Shown here: piece after piece, positions 35,313-43,053 of the stretch
Numbering within the stretch: the stretch's first letter is position 1
Layout of the letters: the number at the start of each line of letters is the position of its first letter
Source of the DNA: Spirochaetaceae bacterium UBA6089
GTDB lineage: Bacteria; Spirochaetota; Spirochaetia; Treponematales; Rectinemataceae
Direction of reading: 5' to 3'
DNA length: 55,313 bases
Assembly: GCA_002435985.1 (NCBI GenBank)
Contig: DIXD01000112.1
Coordinates: 1-55,313, forward strand
The notes under the pieces: generated by a model
What the model was told of the DNA's origin: nothing
Database searches by the model: none
What the model saw: the letters and a program-made list of their open reading frames with translations, nothing else
Position numbers and translations under genes: made by a program

Positions 35313-36683
35313 TCATGGTTTTGTTCTGACGATCTTCCTCGCCTCGATATAAAAACGCTTCTCCGGAGCCTCTCCCATAGAAAAAGTCTTGCGCGGCATC
35401 GCCCCGTCGTGGATGACGACGCTGAAGAACGACCCCTTGTCGACGGGAGGAAGATACAGGCCGAGGTTGCCCTTCTTGCGGCCGAGCGCCTCGGTACTCG
35501 CAGTCCCGTGAATGTAATCGATGCCCACTTCGGGGTGATTCTTCCGATAGTTATCGATATGTTCCTGAATTGTCGCCACGGCGAGCCGCGCCTTTGCCTC
35601 GCTGAAGGTGATCGTTCCGGCACGATTCTCGGTGACGAAGGCAAACCTGTGCATATTGGGCACCACCGCCCCCGCGACATCGACCATGGGAAAGGCCTGC
35701 GCAGCATCGGGAACATATTGGATTTCTGCCCCTGCCTCGGCGAGAGCCCCGAGAAAATCCTGCGCGTCGATATTGAAGAGCACGCGGTGAATGGGATGGA
35801 AAGGCAAGCCCTCATCGTAGAGGTTGACGAGCTCCACGAGCGCATAGCGCGCAGGATGTGAGGCGAGTATTGCATCGCCCCCAGGCTTGCCTTCATAGAG
35901 GGCCTTTGTCTCTTCCCAAATGGCCTTGGCGGTCGCAAGCGAATGGTTCCCGTCGCCGACGGCGAAGAGCAGCACGTCATCCGTACCGTACTTCGCCCTA
36001 AAGGCCTCCGGATCCCCAAGCCTCTCGAGGGCCTCCGCTACCCGTTCGAATTCAGACTCTTCCTGTATGAACCATCCGCGCACATGGCCTGAATTCTTCA
36101 GAAGATCGAAATCATAGACCCGCTCGAAATATTGCCTCCGCCTGTACAGAGGTTCTATGACGGTTCTAGAGGGATCATCGATGAGGATCATAATGTGCGG
36201 CAACTCCAGAGTGGCACCCCGACGGATCGCCATGCGCGGCGGCAGGCGCTCGACGATCGTACCTTCGGTGGGGCGAATAAGACTTTTCGAATCTTTGCCG
36301 TACTGATAGCGCTCAAGGTCCACAGCGACCACAAGCCCGAGCCGCGGCTTTTCCTCAAAAGGAGTCGTCCGCTCGACAAGCATAAAGCCCTGGCCCTTCG
36401 AAACGAGAATTCCCTTCTCAATGTAATCCTGCATTGTCTTTTGTATCGCAGCGATACGGAGTTCCTTATCGCCATCCTCGAGGTAGCATTCGGGAAAGAT
36501 GAGCCTGAGCGTCGAAGGCGCGCCATCAACCTCGCGCTCGACATCTTCCCAATACTCGCGCTCGGAAGAATATTGATCGCAGGCGACCACAGCCCATTTT
36601 CTATAATCGACGCCATCACCCGGCAGATACAGCTCGGGCACAGTGACACCTATCTGCTCAAGCCTTGCGCGCGCGCTCGCCAT
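35313..36683 (-). CDS. DUF1015-family protein linked to serine synthesis
   Basis: The 456-residue product has WAVVACDQYSSEREYWEDVE near the N-terminus and FAVGDGNHSLATAKAIWEE (about residue 260), both typical of DUF1015. The latter resembles a nuclease-like GDGNH motif. GIDYIHGTASTEAL is near the C-terminus. The biochemical activity is not established. In several anaerobes DUF1015 genes sit beside serA and serC, as here, which suggests a role in serine or phosphoserine metabolism. GGAGGA precedes the ATG at 36683; an open frame upstream to 36809 runs through repeats and is not coding. Confidence 0.8.
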   Translation of the reverse strand: MASARARLEQIGVTVPELYLPGDGVDYRKWAVVACDQYSSEREYWEDVEREVDGAPSTLRLIFPECYLEDGDKELRIAAIQKTMQDYIEKGILVSKGQGFMLVERTTPFEEKPRLGLVVAVDLERYQYGKDSKSLIRPTEGTIVERLPPRMAIRRGATLELPHIMILIDDPSRTVIEPLYRRRQYFERVYDFDLLKNSGHVRGWFIQEESEFERVAEALERLGDPEAFRAKYGTDDVLLFAVGDGNHSLATAKAIWEETKALYEGKPGGDAILASHPARYALVELVNLYDEGLPFHPIHRVLFNIDAQDFLGALAEAGAEIQYVPDAAQAFPMVDVAGAVVPNMHRFAFVTENRAGTITFSEAKARLAVATIQEHIDNYRKNHPEVGIDYIHGTASTEALGRKKGNLGLYLPPVDKGSFFSVVIHDGAMPRKTFSMGEAPEKRFYIEARKIVRTKP

Positions 36684-36716
36684 AGCAAGTCTCCTCCTCG
36701 ATATCTGTGAGTCTTC

Positions 36717-36745
36717 ATTATCGCATGGAAATAAAAAATGGTAAA
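36717..36745 (-). promoter_or_regulatory. Putative promoter of DUF1015-serA-serC
   Basis: On the minus strand TTTACC (36740-36745) and GATAAT (36717-36722) are 17 bases apart; the leader is about 27 bases. Confidence 0.5.
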
Positions 36746-36760
36746 GAAAAACAGGCGTAC

Positions 36761-36810
36761 CCCGGGCACACCGGGTGCACCCCGGGCTCACCGGGCGCAC
36801 CGGGTGCACC
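36761..36810. repeat. 20-base GC-rich tandem repeat, 2.5 copies
   Basis: Units 36761-36780 and 36781-36800 differ at 2 of 20 positions, followed by a half unit. Each contains CACCGGG elements, and GGTGCACC is itself palindromic. It lies just upstream of the serine-operon promoter. In the plus frame it could be read as collagen-like Gly-Pro triplets, but no gene is supported. Confidence 0.75.
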
Positions 36811-36850
36811 TCGATTTCCTCGTCGACAAAGGCCAGTGCTATTAAGGGGA

Positions 36851-36951
36851 AGCATACATCATAGGAAAGAGGGCGCTATTCGGCAGCGTTTTCGGCGGCG
36901 TTTTTAGGCATCGTTCGAGGGAGCATACATTATAGAGGAGCGGACGCTATT
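36851..36951. repeat. Imperfect 30-base direct repeat
   Basis: Copies at 36851-36880 and 36922-36951 share 24 of 30 bases, both starting AGCATACAT and ending CGCTATT. The second copy overlaps the stop codon of orf91. This may be a duplication of that gene's 3' end. Confidence 0.65.
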
Positions 36952-37222
36952 TCTTCTTCAATCCCAGATATTCATCGAGATGATAGCGCGCTCTTAAAAA
37001 TTTGAGCAGTTGCCTATAGACAAGCGTCGATATGACGAGAGCGAGCAGGAATGCCACAGCGATCGCCCAGACAAGACTCTCGGGGGGAAGAATTTTCGAG
37101 AGCAGGGCCGAATACAGGAGCATGAGAAGTACAAAACAGACAACCATGAGCGCAAGATTCGCGATGGTGGCTCCGAGCACGAAAAGCACAACCTTACCTT
37201 TATTGACTGGTGTTTTGTTCAT
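36947..37222 (-). CDS. Small two-helix membrane protein (orf91)
   Basis: The 91-residue product has two hydrophobic segments (about residues 10-40 and 48-68), then a basic C-terminus ending GLKKK. I do not recognise a named family. Its ATG overlaps the lspA stop codon by 4 bases (ATGA), so the two are translated together. The pairing suggests a membrane role, possibly linked to lipoprotein maturation, but that is inference. Confidence 0.65.
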   Translation of the reverse strand: MNKTPVNKGKVVLFVLGATIANLALMVVCFVLLMLLYSALLSKILPPESLVWAIAVAFLLALVISTLVYRQLLKFLRARYHLDEYLGLKKK

Positions 37223-37767
37223 TTTTGATCGTTTCCTCCTTCACGGCCGGCGGAGGCAAGTCTAGGCTTTCTATATTCAACGATCAAAAGCCCTATGATC
37301 AGCAGTATTTCGCCGATCGTAATGGCAGAATCGGCAATATTGAAGGTCGCAAACCGTTCCATTCCAAAAAGACCATACATGTTCACCGAAATAAAATCCA
37401 CCACTCCCTCGGGCCTAAAAATTCTGTCGATCAGATTCCCAATGCCGCCTCCGAGGACAAGCCCCATCGCCCACCGCAAAAGCGAACTCAAACCCTGTCC
37501 GCGCACATAATACACCGTCAGACCGATCAGTATCACCGTCGGAAGCACAATAAAAAACAAAACGCGCAGCAGCGGTGCGGAAGAAGCGCCGAGAGAAAAA
37601 GCCGCCCCTGTGTTGCGCGTGTGCACAATCCAAATAAAATCCCCGAAGATCCGGAAAAATATCCTCCCCTCGGGGATATGGGCAACCACAAGCGCCTTGG
37701 CTATCTGATCCGCAATGACGATGATCGCCGCACCAATGAGAGGAAACCAAAACCGGCTTTTCTTCAT
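37219..37767 (-). CDS. lspA: Lipoprotein signal peptidase
   Basis: LspA cleaves the signal peptide of diacylglyceryl-modified prolipoproteins. The 182-residue product has four membrane helices and the two catalytic-aspartate blocks GGIGNLIDRIFRPEGVVDFI and FNIADSAITIG. HTRNTGAAFSL is the other conserved block. The substrate in this window would include LivK. I placed the start at 37767; an earlier ATG at 37788 lies inside the nif3 gene. It follows nif3 with 1 base between. Confidence 0.95.
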   Translation of the reverse strand: MKKSRFWFPLIGAAIIVIADQIAKALVVAHIPEGRIFFRIFGDFIWIVHTRNTGAAFSLGASSAPLLRVLFFIVLPTVILIGLTVYYVRGQGLSSLLRWAMGLVLGGGIGNLIDRIFRPEGVVDFISVNMYGLFGMERFATFNIADSAITIGEILLIIGLLIVEYRKPRLASAGREGGNDQK

Positions 37768-37768
37768 G

Positions 37769-38533
37769 TCATAATCCGGTGGGCACATCGATGAACAGCG
37801 TCTCGAGCCCGAGCTCGGCCTGCGCCTTTTCCGCCACGGCCTTCACACCCCAGGTTTCGGTGGCATAGTGCCCCGCGGCGACAAAGTTCATGCCACCCTC
37901 GAGCATGTAATGGTAGATCGAATGGGAAGGCTCGCCGGTGATGTAGAGATCGATGCCATCCGCCAGCGCCTCGAGCGCTTCGAAGGGAGCTCCGCCAGAG
38001 ACTATCGCCACAGTGCTGATCTGTCGCGGGCCAGCTGCAATGATCGATTTTGGCGCGGAACGGTCCGGCAGGATTTTTGCCAGGATGTCGTCGAGCGTGC
38101 ACGGTTTCGGCATGTTCCCTGACCACCCGATACTGATACCGTGATAGATGCCAAAGGGTTTTCGTTCTGTCAGCCCAAGGAGGTCCGCAATACGCGCGTT
38201 GTTGCCTACCTGAGGATGTCGATCGAGCGGCAGATGGCAGGCATAGAGCGCCATGTCGAAATCGAGCAGCATCTTGAGCCGATTTCTGAGCGCACCAGAG
38301 ACCGGCTCAGGCTTTCCCCAGAACATCCCATGGTGGACAAACAGCATATCGGCACCGGCATCGTGCGCCCGACGAATGCTTTCAGCACAGGCATCCACCG
38401 CCACTGCCATTTTTTGTATCTGCTTCGACTCGCTGCATGCAACTTGAATTCCATTGAGAGAATCATCAATCTGCCGCAACTGATCGATTTCAAGAAAAGA
38501 TCGTGCCCACTTGTCAAAATCGATGAGATTCAT
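37769..38533 (-). CDS. NIF3/YbgI-family metal-binding protein
   Basis: The product (254 residues) has DSLNGIQVAC, GADMLFVHHGMFWG and ITGEPSHSIYHYMLEGGMNFVAAGHYATETWG. These are the NIF3 blocks whose histidines and glutamate bind two metal ions. The family (type 2 GTP cyclohydrolase I homologues) has no firm activity in bacteria. TATACT lies 7 bases before the ATG at 38533 with no Shine-Dalgarno. The leader upstream holds a strong terminator and a candidate small RNA. Confidence 0.88.
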   Translation of the reverse strand: MNLIDFDKWARSFLEIDQLRQIDDSLNGIQVACSESKQIQKMAVAVDACAESIRRAHDAGADMLFVHHGMFWGKPEPVSGALRNRLKMLLDFDMALYACHLPLDRHPQVGNNARIADLLGLTERKPFGIYHGISIGWSGNMPKPCTLDDILAKILPDRSAPKSIIAAGPRQISTVAIVSGGAPFEALEALADGIDLYITGEPSHSIYHYMLEGGMNFVAAGHYATETWGVKAVAEKAQAELGLETLFIDVPTGL

Positions 38534-38545
38534 GCACATCAGTAT

Positions 38546-38639
38546 AAAAAAAAAGAACCCTTCATGGAAGGAGGCAGACCATGAAGGGCCCAAAAGCTAT
38601 ATAATGTCGTTTCGCCACCGACACTCGCTTATTGCTTTC
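38546..38639 (-). ncRNA. Candidate small RNA or attenuated leader upstream of nif3-lspA
   Basis: A strong promoter precedes about 94 transcribed bases on the minus strand. GAAAGC (38634-38639) can pair with GCTTTT (38592-38597), enclosing a hairpin TGTCG/CGACA (38605-38623). A terminator stem CCCTTCAT/ATGAAGGG (38558-38588) follows, with a run of nine T residues. The terminator loop contains CCTCCTT, the complement of the Shine-Dalgarno core. It may be a free small RNA or a conditional attenuator of nif3. It matches no RNA family I know. Confidence 0.5.
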
Positions 38640-38645
38640 GAATAT

Positions 38646-38675
38646 AATATATCACATTCCCAAAAAAAACGTCAA
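38646..38675 (-). promoter_or_regulatory. Promoter of the candidate small RNA
   Basis: On the minus strand TTGACG (38670-38675) and TATATT (38646-38651) are 18 bases apart, in a very AT-rich setting. Confidence 0.6.
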
Positions 38676-38877
38676 TATTTTCCCCTTGCTTTTTTATGAA
38701 AAATTATGAAAAGCTTGCAAGATTCTGTTATTTTTAACTGATTTTCACAAATTATGTCAAATTTTGCGATCTTTTACAATATACAACAAAGCCCGGAAGA
38801 GGACTAGAGTGGCCATGCGCCCCTTTGGCGATGCGCCCCTTTTCTTTCATACGGTTGTATGCGCTATACTATACACA
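38676..38877. other. AT-rich intergenic region with divergent promoters
   Basis: This stretch is far richer in A and T than the rest of the window up to about 38790, with many A and T runs. It probably acts as upstream promoter DNA for the small RNA. TATACT at 38865-38870 lies 7 bases before the ATG of the plus-strand gene. No ORF is supported. Confidence 0.5.
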
Positions 38878-39294
38878 ATGATTTACTGGAATGCCGACCT
38901 GGCTGCCAAGATACGCTGTACTCGCCAAGAGATGGAAACGCTGCCGCCGTATATAGATCACCTGCTCGAGGTGTCGAAGACCATACGCACAATGGGCATT
39001 CGGCCGACAGCAGATCAGTTCGCCTCGGAAAAAGATTCATTTCTTCGCTATGGCCTTCTTCTCGTAAGCGAAGGCATGGCAGGCGAATTACTCGAAGAAA
39101 TTCTGAGCGTGTTGCTCTATGTAAGCGATTTACAGGGCATCGACTTTTTGCGGCAGTGTGTTACGGCAGAGGCTATCCTCTCCATTGCAAACGGTGAAGA
39201 CGAGGACACCCTTCTCCGTAAGCTTCTGCCGTACTGCGGCATCGACGAAGCCCTCACGGCAATGACGAAGAGGAAATCCGAGCATGCTGATTGA
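38878..39294 (+). CDS. Uncharacterised protein, 138 residues
   Basis: I do not recognise the family. The product starts MIYWNADLAAKIRCTRQEME and is soluble and helical, with FLRYGLLLVSEGMAGELLEEILSVLLYV in the middle and AEAILSIANGEDEDTLLRKLLPYCG later. The middle block is distantly like the cytoplasmic part of MotA, which is only a resemblance. There is no Shine-Dalgarno and a -10 box sits 7 bases before the ATG. It overlaps the next gene by 11 bases, so the two likely work together. Confidence 0.6.
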   Translation: MIYWNADLAAKIRCTRQEMETLPPYIDHLLEVSKTIRTMGIRPTADQFASEKDSFLRYGLLLVSEGMAGELLEEILSVLLYVSDLQGIDFLRQCVTAEAILSIANGEDEDTLLRKLLPYCGIDEALTAMTKRKSEHAD

Positions 39295-40438
39295 ACGCCT
39301 CGCCCAGATGTATGTCCACTGGGGCAGTCCAGGCAAGACGGGCGAACCAACCGAACGAAAAAGAGATCAGGCGGTGGCGGCAGTTCATCAGTTTTTGGAC
39401 GTCATCGAGAGTACGGCCGAAGACCGAAAGGCGCTCTTTACACAATCACAGCAATCGCGCCGCAAGGCTACAAAGTTGGCCTATTTGCTTCTTGCCGGCG
39501 AAACCGAACCGACAGCCATCCACGATACATTTTTGCGCTCAGGATTGCTCTCTGAAGGGCAGCGCAGCAATAAGCCGGAAGTGCTGCTGTGGTTCGCGGG
39601 GACCGAGGCGATCGCGCGCGGCATACATCCCTATATCGCCTTTTTGATCATGTCCTCGTATTTCGGCCTCGAGACCGCCGAGACGGAATTTCGATGGCTC
39701 CAGGAGCGAGCGGGCGCTTCCGGCGTGAAACTAGAAGAATATATCGTACCGGGCGATCTCACCGACAGCATCGAAGAAGCCCTCAAAGAACCCGCAAGGC
39801 TCCAGCGCACCATCAGAATTGCAGGAATGCCCCTTTCGGCATCGGCGTTTGCAGGATGTTCGGTCTACTACATCGAAAAAATCCTCGCCCTTGTGGGGCC
39901 GATCGGCGCTCTCATTCTGACCCAGATGATTCAGTCCGCCCGTACAAACCTCGTCTCCGACGAAATCGGCACCGCACAACAGGCCTTTTTGGATCTATTC
40001 ACACAAGAAGAGACAGAATCCACAACATCCGAGAAAGAAGCCGGCGCGGCCGAAGAAGCATTCTTCGAAGAACCCAAGCTGCCCGATCCAGAATTGATTC
40101 ACACGACGACGAGTCTCGTCATGGAAGCAGATGCAAAGATCCTGAAAGCGACTCTCTCGTCGATGAGCAATGGCGAAATCACTTTACTGCTGAGATGTCT
40201 GGATGCGATCGCCCATGAGCGTCTGCTCAATCTGATCTCGCCGGGAAGACAGAAACGCGTACTTGCGGTGATTCAGAAGACAGAAAACGCGACATCTGAG
40301 CAAATGCTCCGCGATGCCCAGCTCTTTGCGCAGAAATTGCTGGCGGCATATGCCCCGAAAAACCTGAAGCCAGGAGAGACCCTCGGCATTCCAGAGAAGC
40401 TGAGGGGACTCATTTCGTATCTTCTGAGCAGGGAGTAG
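39284..40438 (+). CDS. Uncharacterised protein with FliG-C-like C-terminus, 384 residues
   Basis: I cannot name the family. Residues about 275-365 (DAKILKATLSSMSNGEITLLLRCLDAIAHERLLNLISPGRQKRVLAVIQKTENATSEQMLRDAQLFAQKL) follow the pattern of FliG C-terminal domains. These switch-motor domains have a D.L...L..... block followed by R.......I.......EAQ..... The middle has hydrophobic segments (about 95-130 and 185-225) that could be buried helices. GAGGA lies about 9 bases before the ATG. It is co-transcribed with the preceding gene. Confidence 0.55.
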   Translation: MLIERLAQMYVHWGSPGKTGEPTERKRDQAVAAVHQFLDVIESTAEDRKALFTQSQQSRRKATKLAYLLLAGETEPTAIHDTFLRSGLLSEGQRSNKPEVLLWFAGTEAIARGIHPYIAFLIMSSYFGLETAETEFRWLQERAGASGVKLEEYIVPGDLTDSIEEALKEPARLQRTIRIAGMPLSASAFAGCSVYYIEKILALVGPIGALILTQMIQSARTNLVSDEIGTAQQAFLDLFTQEETESTTSEKEAGAAEEAFFEEPKLPDPELIHTTTSLVMEADAKILKATLSSMSNGEITLLLRCLDAIAHERLLNLISPGRQKRVLAVIQKTENATSEQMLRDAQLFAQKLLAAYAPKNLKPGETLGIPEKLRGLISYLLSRE

Positions 40439-40442
40439 CTCT

Positions 40443-41252
40443 CTACTTATGCAGAAGCTGGTGCGCCCGTTCGCTCGCCTTGACCACCGCCTTGATGAGC
40501 GTGACGCGCAGGCCGCCGTCCTCGAGCTCCATAAGTCCGTCGATGGTCGATCCGGCGGGCGTCGTCACCTGATCTTTCAGCTTTGCAGGATGTTCGCCCG
40601 TGACAAGGACAGTCTTCGCCGCACCCAACACCGTCTGCGCGGCCAACTCGATGGAAACTTCGCGCGGCAATCCCATTTTTACGCCACCGTCGGCGAGGGA
40701 CTCGATAATGAGGTACACATAGGCCGGTCCTGAACCGGAGAGCCCGGTCACCGCATCCATATACTGCTCATCGAGCACAAGCGCTCGACCGACCGCTTCG
40801 AAAAGGCGCTTCACCTTCTGCACCTTCTCTTCTTCAGTGAAGCGGGCAGGAGCAAGCGCCGTCATTCCCTCCCCCACCGATACCCCAAGGTTCGGCATTG
40901 CACGGATAAGGGCGATTTTACGGGCGAGCTTCGTCTGCATCGACTCGAGAGTGACGCCTGCAGCAGTCGAGACGACCACACTCTCATCGGAGATCACATC
41001 GGCGACTTCTTGGAGTACGTCGAAAATCGTTCGCGGTTTTACCGCAATGAGAATGATTTCGGATTGTTTCGCAACCTCGCGGTTGTGCAGGACAGCCTTG
41101 ACATGGTACGCATCTTCGAGTCTTTGCCTGTGCTGCTCGGTCCGTACGGAGAGAATCACCTCTGAAGGCGAGAGCAGCCCCTTCGCCAATGAGCCGGCGA
41201 GGATCGCTTCGCCGATCTTCCCCGCACCGATGATACCAAGTTTGTACTGCAT
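40443..41252 (-). CDS. proC: Pyrroline-5-carboxylate reductase
   Basis: ProC reduces pyrroline-5-carboxylate to proline with NAD(P)H. The 269-residue product has the Rossmann motif LGIIGAGKIGEAIL, VKPRTIFDVL, IRAMPNLGVSVGEG and the C-terminal signature SGSGPAYVYLIIESLADGG with TTPAGSTIDGL. Length is standard. It is the last gene of the lysine cluster, 11 bases after dapD, although it belongs to proline synthesis. Confidence 0.95.
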   Translation of the reverse strand: MQYKLGIIGAGKIGEAILAGSLAKGLLSPSEVILSVRTEQHRQRLEDAYHVKAVLHNREVAKQSEIILIAVKPRTIFDVLQEVADVISDESVVVSTAAGVTLESMQTKLARKIALIRAMPNLGVSVGEGMTALAPARFTEEEKVQKVKRLFEAVGRALVLDEQYMDAVTGLSGSGPAYVYLIIESLADGGVKMGLPREVSIELAAQTVLGAAKTVLVTGEHPAKLKDQVTTPAGSTIDGLMELEDGGLRVTLIKAVVKASERAHQLLHK

Positions 41253-41263
41253 GCTTCCTCCAT

Positions 41264-42070
41264 CTAACCCCGCAGCGCCGACTCCAAAGCCACGGCGCCC
41301 TCGGTCTTGTCATCGCGGTATTTTACAATACAAGGCGCCGAGAGCGAAATGCCTCCACGCTCGGCAAATTCACCGTGCGCAGGTCGAGCGCCAGGCACCA
41401 CCACCGCATTCTCCGGCACTTCTCCGAAAAGCTCTCGTCCATGCACGAGGTCGAATATTCTGGTGCCTTTGGTGATGATCACGCCAGGTGCGAGCACAGC
41501 TCTCTTCCTTACGATGATACCTTCAAAAATACCGCACATGCCGCCGATAAAGGCAGCGTCTTCGACGATGACGGGACTCGCCTGGGGCGGCTCGAGCACG
41601 CCGCCGATCTGTACTCCTGCGGACAGATGCACGGCTTTGCCAATGTGCGCACAGGAACCGACGAGCACATGGCTGTCCACCATGGTGCCTTCATCCACGA
41701 ATGCACCGACATTGACATACGAAGGAGGCATGATCACAACGCCTGAGGCGACGTAGGCACCTCGCCGTACCGAGCTGCCGCCCGGCACCATGCGAACGCC
41801 TTCCTCGGCGCAGAAGTGCCTCGGAGGAAAGGCCGGCCGGTCAAAGAACCCTTCTGCAGGCCAGGACCATTCGGATAAGCCGCCCCTTTTAAAGCCCGAA
41901 AGGATCGCCTGCTTTACCCAGGCGTTTACCTGCCACGTCCCACCAGCGTCCTGTTCGACGACACGGATATCTCCCTTTTCGAGAGATTCGAGAAAACGAA
42001 ACCAGACATCCTCGTCGAAACCACCCTTTTCCGCGAAAAGGCGCTCGAATTGCACAGCGGCAGTGCTCAT
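41264..42070 (-). CDS. dapD: 2,3,4,5-tetrahydropyridine-2,6-dicarboxylate N-succinyltransferase
   Basis: DapD succinylates tetrahydrodipicolinate using succinyl-CoA. The 268-residue product has a hexapeptide left-handed helix with PGGSSVRRGAYVASGVVIMPPSYVNVGAFVDEGTMVDSHVLVGSCAHIGKAVHLSAGVQIGGVLEP. This is diagnostic. IVRKRAVLAPGVIITKGTRIFD follows. It shows the cell uses the succinylase route to diaminopimelate, not the acetylase, aminotransferase or dehydrogenase route. It overlaps dapA by 4 bases. Confidence 0.94.
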   Translation of the reverse strand: MSTAAVQFERLFAEKGGFDEDVWFRFLESLEKGDIRVVEQDAGGTWQVNAWVKQAILSGFKRGGLSEWSWPAEGFFDRPAFPPRHFCAEEGVRMVPGGSSVRRGAYVASGVVIMPPSYVNVGAFVDEGTMVDSHVLVGSCAHIGKAVHLSAGVQIGGVLEPPQASPVIVEDAAFIGGMCGIFEGIIVRKRAVLAPGVIITKGTRIFDLVHGRELFGEVPENAVVVPGARPAHGEFAERGGISLSAPCIVKYRDDKTEGAVALESALRG

Positions 42071-43053
42071 GCCACTATCCGCGCGCTGAACCCCGCCAGC
42101 ACTCCCCCCACCACATCCCTCGTCCCCTGCCCCGCCCCCACCAGCGGCAACCTCAGCGCCTCCCCGCAGAGCCCCGCCATCGCAAGCGCCGCCTTGAGCG
42201 GAATCGGGTTCGACTCCAAAAAAAGCGCCCCCATAAACGGCAGAAGCTGCGCGTGCAGCGCCTTCGCGTCCTGGCGGTGTCCCGCGCGCGCTGCATCCAC
42301 CAGCGCCTTCGTTCGCCGCGGCAGCACATTTGCGGCCACACTGACCAGACCCTCGGCACCCACGGCAATTGCCGGCAGCGCAAGGCCATCGTCGCCCGAC
42401 AGCACAGTCTTCCCCTCAGGCAGTGTACGGCAGATCTCGCTTATCTGCCCGAGATTTCCCGAGGATTCCTTGACCGCCACCACATTCTCGATATTCCACA
42501 GACGGCCCAATACCGACGGCGTAAGATTGAGCCCGGTTCTGCCGGGCACATTGTAGACGATCACTGGCTTGCTGCGCGCTGCACGGGCGACCGCCTCAAA
42601 GTGGGCAAAAAGGCCGTCGGGCGTGGGCTTGTTGTAATAGGGCACCACCACCAGCACACCGTCGGCACCGAGATCGATTGCCTCTTCGGTCATCCGAACC
42701 GCAGCCTTCGTCGAGTTGGAACCGGTTCCAACGACGACCGGGACACCGAGCCCCCGCCTCACCGCCCTACGGATCAGCTCGCGGCGCTCGTCGGGCTCCA
42801 CCGTCGCACCCTCCCCTGTAGAACCAAGGACGGCCACAAAATCCGTGCCCCCCGATTCCTTCTCCCAAAAAGTCCTAAAACGCCCCCTCGTCGCCTCGTC
42901 TGAAAAGGCGTGGCGGGCGTACTCTCCTGCCGACGCTTCGAAATCGCGTCCGCACAAAAAATCCAAAAGGCGCTCGAAACCCGTATAATCGACGTTGAAC
43001 GACTCGTCAAACGGCGTCGCAATTGCGACACCCAAACCTTCAATCCTGTTCAT
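42067..43053 (-). CDS. dapA: 4-hydroxy-tetrahydrodipicolinate synthase
   Basis: DapA condenses pyruvate with aspartate semialdehyde. The 328-residue product has GVAIATPFDE, LGSTGEGATVE, VVPYYNKPTPDGL, YNVPGRTGLNL and VVAVKESSGNL, in which lysine forms the Schiff base. Compared with the usual 290-300 residues there is an apparent 30-35 residue insertion at about residues 32-65 (FEASAGEYARHAFSDEATRG...). The rest of the barrel is standard. It overlaps dapB and dapD by 4 bases each. Confidence 0.93.
   Translation of the reverse strand: MNRIEGLGVAIATPFDESFNVDYTGFERLLDFLCGRDFEASAGEYARHAFSDEATRGRFRTFWEKESGGTDFVAVLGSTGEGATVEPDERRELIRRAVRRGLGVPVVVGTGSNSTKAAVRMTEEAIDLGADGVLVVVPYYNKPTPDGLFAHFEAVARAARSKPVIVYNVPGRTGLNLTPSVLGRLWNIENVVAVKESSGNLGQISEICRTLPEGKTVLSGDDGLALPAIAVGAEGLVSVAANVLPRRTKALVDAARAGHRQDAKALHAQLLPFMGALFLESNPIPLKAALAMAGLCGEALRLPLVGAGQGTRDVVGGVLAGFSARIVA

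Noticed and set aside
36761..36810. CRISPR-like array
   Set aside because: Repeats are directly adjacent without spacers and only 2.5 copies exist.
36707..36907. Plus-strand ORF with collagen-like Gly-Pro triplets
   Set aside because: It is produced by a GC-rich tandem repeat, has no ribosome site and no similarity outside the repeat.
38555..38590. GGAAGGAGGCAG on the plus strand resembles the SRP RNA loop
   Set aside because: The partner strand GGTCAGG and the rest of the SRP helix are absent, and promoter and terminator point to the minus strand.
38676..38790. Replication origin because of the AT-rich stretch
   Set aside because: No DnaA-box cluster or dnaA/dnaN genes are seen; upstream promoter DNA explains it better.
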